Shown in pieces: positions 40,604 through 44,259 of a stretch of DNA of 44,259 bases. This stretch comes from JBHHXG01 sp046756985. Its GTDB lineage: Bacteria; Pseudomonadota; Zetaproteobacteria; Mariprofundales; Mariprofundaceae. The number at the start of each line of letters is the position of its first letter. The stretch's first letter is position 1. The position numbers were made by a program, and so were the translations under genes. The DNA lies in the NCBI GenBank assembly GCA_046756985.1, contig JBHHXG010000003.1, forward strand, positions 1 to 44,259, read 5' to 3'. The notes under the pieces are model-generated. The model saw only the letters and a program-made list of their open reading frames with translations. It had not been told where the DNA came from and ran no database searches.

Positions 40604-41925
40604 TATCCCGCTGCCACAACCCTGTGCATGGCAGCGGTTACAGAGGATAGTTCGTCCAATGTTATAACGTAAGGCGGCATCGTGTAGATAAGCTTGCCAA
40701 AGGGGCGCAGCCAGACACCCTGATCAACAAACATCGCCTGTACGTTGGCAATATCCACCGGCTTGCGCATTTCGATAACGCCAATCGCACCTTTCACACG
40801 CACATCAGCAACACCTGCCAAGTCCGCACAAGGAGCCAGCTCTGCCTGCAATTGTACCTCGATAGCATGCACACGCTGTTGCCACGGACTGTTTAACAGC
40901 AATTCAAGGCTGGCATCAGCCACCGCACAGGCCAGTGGATTGGCCATGAAAGTCGGACCATGCATCAATACGCCGGAGCTTGTTTTATCACCACAATTCA
41001 CATGAATGCCGTCGCATACCTTCGCAGATGTCAGGACAGCAGCCAGCGACATATAACCGCCGGTCAGGGCTTTGCCGACACATAGAATATCCGGGACGAT
41101 ATCAGCATGCTCGCAGGCAAACATGCATCCGGTACGGCCGAAACCAGTGGCAATTTCATCAAGAATTAAAAGTACATTGTGGGTATCACAAAGGCTGCGC
41201 ACCTGCCGCAGGAACTCCGGTGCATAAAATTGCATGCCGCCGGCCCCCTGCACAATTGGCTCAAGAATCACAGCAGCGATCTCGCTATCGTGCTGCTCAA
41301 TCAAGGATTTGAAGCTGGCAATCTGGACATCATCCCATGCTTCATCTGTCATGGTCGTTGGTGCATCGGCAAAATAATGCTCCGGCAGCATACCCGAAAA
41401 CAGATGATGCATGCCGGACACGGGGTCACAGACGCTCATGGCGCCAAAAGTATCGCCATGATAACCGTTTCTGATGGTTAACAATTTCTGCTTTTTGACA
41501 TCCCCCTGCGCCTGCCAGTACTGCAACGCCATCTTAATAGCCACTTCCACGGATACGGAACCGGAATCGCAGAAGAACACCTGCTCAAGTCCTTCTGGTG
41601 TCATGCTGAGCAGGCGCGCTGCTAGACGGGCCGCTGGCTTGTGTGTCAGACCTCCAAACATGACATGCGCCATATCTTTCAGTTGCGCTTCAATCGCCTG
41701 ATTCAGCTCCGGTACATTGTAACCATGTATGGCGCACCACCATGACGCCATGCCGTCAATCAGTCGGCGGCCATCTTCCAGTTTGAGATAAACACCATGC
41801 GCCGATTTCACGGGATAACCAGTTACAGGATCCAGCATGGATGCATACGGATGCCAGACATGTTCCCGCTCAAATGCATGCCAGTCTTTTTCAAAGGCCC
41901 GCCACAGATCAGATCTGGAGTTCAT
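40603..41925 (-). CDS. bioA: Adenosylmethionine-8-amino-7-oxononanoate aminotransferase
   Basis: The 440-aa class III PLP aminotransferase makes 7,8-diaminopelargonate in biotin synthesis. The BioA-specific N-terminus HVWHPYASMLDP, the GMASWWCAIHGYN segment, the FCDSGSVSVEVAIKMALQYW helix and the PLP Lys in LCVGKALTGGYM are all present, as is HGPTFMANPLACAVA. No bioB, F, C or D lies nearby. It starts two bases after the holA stop and overlaps the radical-SAM gene downstream. Confidence 0.95.
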   Translation of the reverse strand: MNSRSDLWRAFEKDWHAFEREHVWHPYASMLDPVTGYPVKSAHGVYLKLEDGRRLIDGMASWWCAIHGYNVPELNQAIEAQLKDMAHVMFGGLTHKPAARLAARLLSMTPEGLEQVFFCDSGSVSVEVAIKMALQYWQAQGDVKKQKLLTIRNGYHGDTFGAMSVCDPVSGMHHLFSGMLPEHYFADAPTTMTDEAWDDVQIASFKSLIEQHDSEIAAVILEPIVQGAGGMQFYAPEFLRQVRSLCDTHNVLLILDEIATGFGRTGCMFACEHADIVPDILCVGKALTGGYMSLAAVLTSAKVCDGIHVNCGDKTSSGVLMHGPTFMANPLACAVADASLELLLNSPWQQRVHAIEVQLQAELAPCADLAGVADVRVKGAIGVIEMRKPVDIANVQAMFVDQGVWLRPFGKLIYTMPPYVITLDELSSVTAAMHRVVAAG

Positions 41926-41927
41926 GC

Positions 41928-42926
41928 CTATGTTGATGCCAGAGATTGCAGGCGTCCGGCCTGAACAAGGTCCAGCGTCAGACGTTCCAACACCACCGGC
42001 TTGTCCTCAATGGAAGCTCCTTTCAGCAATACTTCCGCTTCATGAATGCGCCACATCGCCAGTGCCAGCTCTTGCCCCTGCCACTGCCGTGATTCTTCAG
42101 GAACACTTTGCCTGGCCGCTCCGAAAAGCCTTGCCTTTTTGGCCGCCGACCGTGGCTCCTGTGCGGCGTACCATCGGTACATCAAAAGCTGCTGAATACG
42201 GCCGGACAGCCAGCCCAGCACCTGCACCTCGGCCACCCGCTGCTGAAATAGCCGGCGCAACATTGAAAGCGCCTGCGGTGAACGTTGAGCCACTGCCTCA
42301 CAGTATTTACCAAGGTCTTCCGGACAGTGTTCGCCCAGCAGATCGCCAACCACTTCCTGCCCCAGCATCTTTCCCTCACCATTGTCATAGAACTGGAGGC
42401 GCTCCACCAGTCTGCGCGCGGCCTGGCGCATACCATGTAGCCGTTCAGCCGTCATTATGACCGCATCATCACTAATCCTGATCCCTGCATCCTCCAGCAA
42501 AGACCCAAACCAGCGCTGGAATTCTTCCGGTGCAGGTGTCAAAAAGGCGCAGCTCACCACCTTCGTTTCGGCCTGCATGCGCTGATGCAGCGCCTTTTTG
42601 GCTGAAATTTCCGCTGCACAAATGATGATGCGATTTTCCGCCTGTATACCTGTAGCCAATTTCAGCAGATGCTCCGTCTGTTTGGGCGAGGCTGACTCTC
42701 CATTGCGCACCAGCGCATAACAGCAACTCTGACCGAATAGCCCCTGACTGCTGCTTTCTACCTCAATACGGCCAAGTTCGCTGACATCCACGCGCAGGCG
42801 GATGGCATCACGTTCTCCTGCCTCCAGCAGTGCCTCGGCTGCTTCAAACAGCGCATCCCGGTCCTCGCCATGGAGATAATAAGCAGGATATTCCGGCGGC
42901 AGGAGCCGCGCTGATGGCAACTGCAT
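41928..42926 (-). CDS. holA: DNA polymerase III subunit delta
   Basis: The 332-residue clamp-loader delta subunit opens the beta clamp. MQLPSARLLPPEYPAYYLHGEDRDALFEAAEALL is the family N-terminus, with the HGEDRD turn seen in HolA proteins. The central AAA-like domains and the C-terminal helical collar follow (about 205-330). The start is ATG 42926 with GGAAGA upstream; the frame is open to 43055, but that stretch is lptE coding sequence in another frame. It lies 13 bases after lptE, in the widespread order leuS-lptE-holA. Confidence 0.93.
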   Translation of the reverse strand: MQLPSARLLPPEYPAYYLHGEDRDALFEAAEALLEAGERDAIRLRVDVSELGRIEVESSSQGLFGQSCCYALVRNGESASPKQTEHLLKLATGIQAENRIIICAAEISAKKALHQRMQAETKVVSCAFLTPAPEEFQRWFGSLLEDAGIRISDDAVIMTAERLHGMRQAARRLVERLQFYDNGEGKMLGQEVVGDLLGEHCPEDLGKYCEAVAQRSPQALSMLRRLFQQRVAEVQVLGWLSGRIQQLLMYRWYAAQEPRSAAKKARLFGAARQSVPEESRQWQGQELALAMWRIHEAEVLLKGASIEDKPVVLERLTLDLVQAGRLQSLAST

Positions 42927-42939
42927 CAGATCTTCCGCA

Positions 42940-43470
42940 TCAGAATCCGGCGCGCAAACGGGTCCATACGTTTCGCATCCACTCTTTACGCAAGTCGTCA
43001 GCAAGTCGCTGCCGTGATGCCTCGATACTGGCCGGGCCACCCGTTGCAAAAACATCGCCTTTCACGCTCACCGCACCACTCTGCCATATTACTTTTCCCT
43101 GGTGATACACGGCGAGCCCCCCTTTGAGTGTCAGACGGTATTGGATGGCAATCCCTGCGGCATCGTAAGCTACAGGCGCAAATTTCTCGGCAACATGCGT
43201 GATACGTAACACGGCATGATGTGTGGAAGAACCCTTGTCCGGCTGACCATCAACCAGCGTATAGGCATGCGGGTCCGATTGAATGCGCTGACGCAGCAGC
43301 GGCAGAAATGCCTTTGAGCCTGACGCAGCCTGAATAGACAGCGTATGCACATCCTCCGGAATCGCGCCACCCCCTTCGCCATGACCGGCCAGATGATAAC
43401 CGCAGGAAGCCAGCACCAAAGTCATCATAAGTGGCACATAGACATTAACAGTGAAAAGGATTTTCCTCAT
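42940..43470 (-). CDS. lptE: LPS assembly lipoprotein LptE
   Basis: The 176-aa outer-membrane lipoprotein plugs LptD and helps insert LPS. The signal sequence ends in the lipobox LASC (C23), followed by GYHLAG, the hallmark of LptE. The SIQAASGS and YRLTLKGGLAV strands fit the fold. Its ATG overlaps the leuS stop by four bases (ATGA). Its presence shows that the organism makes LPS. Confidence 0.92.
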   Translation of the reverse strand: MRKILFTVNVYVPLMMTLVLASCGYHLAGHGEGGGAIPEDVHTLSIQAASGSKAFLPLLRQRIQSDPHAYTLVDGQPDKGSSTHHAVLRITHVAEKFAPVAYDAAGIAIQYRLTLKGGLAVYHQGKVIWQSGAVSVKGDVFATGGPASIEASRQRLADDLRKEWMRNVWTRLRAGF

Positions 43471-44259
43471 ACGGGCCTCACCACCAGATTCAGCAGCCGT
43501 CCTGGCACCAGAATGACTTTAACGACATTCACCCCATCCAGCCATCTGGCAATGACCTCATCTGCCTGCGCCGCAGCCAGCGCTTCATCCTGACTGGCTG
43601 ATTTGGGTACGGTGATCTCACCCCGTTTTTTGCCCTGCACCTGCACGACCAGCGTCACCTCATCACTCACCAGGGCAGATGCATCCACCGCCGGCCAGGC
43701 GGCAACCACGGCTACATCAGAAATACCCAGCCGCTCACCACATTCACAGGCAAAATGCGGCACAAAGGGTGCCAGCATGGTAATCAACACCCTCGCACCT
43801 TCCCGCAACGCGGCAAACCCATCCTCTCCTTTCGGCTCAAAGGCCTGCAGGCTATTGCTTAACTCCATCAATGCCGCGATGGCGACATTAAAGGCAAAGC
43901 CATGCTCGAATGCGTCGGTAACGCGCTGGATTGTTGCATGAATTGTGCGACGCAGTGCTGTCACGTCGGCTGTAGCATCATCATCGCAACCTGCCGGTTC
44001 AGACTCTGCCTTGTCCAGCAACCGCCAGACCCGATGCAGAAAGCGGGAAGCCCCTTCCACGCCGGCATCATTCCATTCCAGATCTTTCTCGGGAGGTGCG
44101 GCAAATAGCGTAAACAAACGTGCCGTATCGGCACCGAATTTTTCGATAATAATACTCGGATCAACAGTATTGCCCTTGGATTTACTCATCTTGGCGCCGT
44201 CCTTAAGCACCATGCCCTGTGTCAGCAGATTCTTAAACGGCTCATCTCCGCCCTCCTCC
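43467..44259 (-). CDS. leuS: Leucyl-tRNA synthetase, C-terminal part (5' end beyond window)
   Basis: The frame is open through the right edge without a start, so about 264 C-terminal residues are present. The KMSKS signature AKMSKSKGNTVDPS is preceded by GDEPFKNLLTQGMVLKDG, which is typical of LeuS. The anticodon-binding helices follow (FGADTARLFTLFAAPPEKDLEW), then the C-terminal domain VQVQGKKRGEI. The enzyme charges tRNA-Leu. It is the first visible gene of the leuS-lptE-holA-bioA run. Confidence 0.96.
   Translation of the reverse strand, partial: EEGGDEPFKNLLTQGMVLKDGAKMSKSKGNTVDPSIIIEKFGADTARLFTLFAAPPEKDLEWNDAGVEGASRFLHRVWRLLDKAESEPAGCDDDATADVTALRRTIHATIQRVTDAFEHGFAFNVAIAALMELSNSLQAFEPKGEDGFAALREGARVLITMLAPFVPHFACECGERLGISDVAVVAAWPAVDASALVSDEVTLVVQVQGKKRGEITVPKSASQDEALAAAQADEVIARWLDGVNVVKVILVPGRLLNLVVRPV

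Noticed and set aside
42927..43055. Longer N-terminus for holA
   Set aside because: The stretch is lptE coding sequence, and ATG 42926 matches the family start and spacing.

Overview
The window is chromosomal DNA from a Gram-negative, LPS-bearing proteobacterium. It carries lptE, msbA, an AmiC-type amidase, holA and an Isc-type iron-sulfur regulator. The gene content and moderate GC would fit a deep-branching proteobacterium such as a Zetaproteobacterium (Mariprofundus-like), but that placement is inference. No rRNA, tRNA, CRISPR array, insertion sequence or phage gene was recognised. Genes are densely packed, and stop/start overlaps (ATGA, GTGA, TAATG, TGATG) are common.

Layout. 1-231: no convincing gene. 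232-978 (-): an AT-richer, stand-alone HSDR_N-type nuclease. 1023-6212 (-): a translationally coupled beta-oxidation operon, fadA-fadB/J-fadD. 6402-12088 (-): the chaperone operon hrcA-grpE-dnaK-dnaJ ending in dapB, with a CIRCE element upstream of hrcA and a sigma-32-like promoter immediately before dnaK. 12331-13194 (+): rplM-rpsI. 13325-17002 (+): argC, a membrane coiled-coil protein, bactofilin, a gamma-carbonic-anhydrase-like protein and Ppx/GppA, mostly with 4-nt overlaps.

17015-31687 is the most unusual part: two divergent operons. Leftward run a Wza-like outer-membrane lipoprotein fused to a seven-repeat FG-GAP/VCBS propeller and an OmpA peptidoglycan-binding domain, a Wzc-type tyrosine autokinase, a 65-aa membrane protein, a Wzy/O-antigen-ligase-like protein, AmiC, MsbA and a DUF374 acyltransferase. 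Rightward run an ExeA-like AAA ATPase, a pseudo-HD-GYP protein with its metal ligands replaced, and two tandem 360-aa proteins with double cyclic-nucleotide-binding folds and no DNA-binding domain. I read this as a polysaccharide polymerisation/export machine with its own nucleotide-sensing control module. If the organism is an iron-oxidising Zetaproteobacterium, extracellular stalk or sheath polymer secretion is a reasonable hypothesis.

31731-44259 (-) is housekeeping. In transcription order it holds leuS (5' end outside the window), lptE, holA, bioA, a radical-SAM protein, rpsO, pnp, an M16 protease, cysE, then iscR-iscS-iscA (no iscU), a two-ACT GcvR-like protein and def. The iscR promoter overlaps a near-consensus IscR type-1 site, indicating autoregulation.
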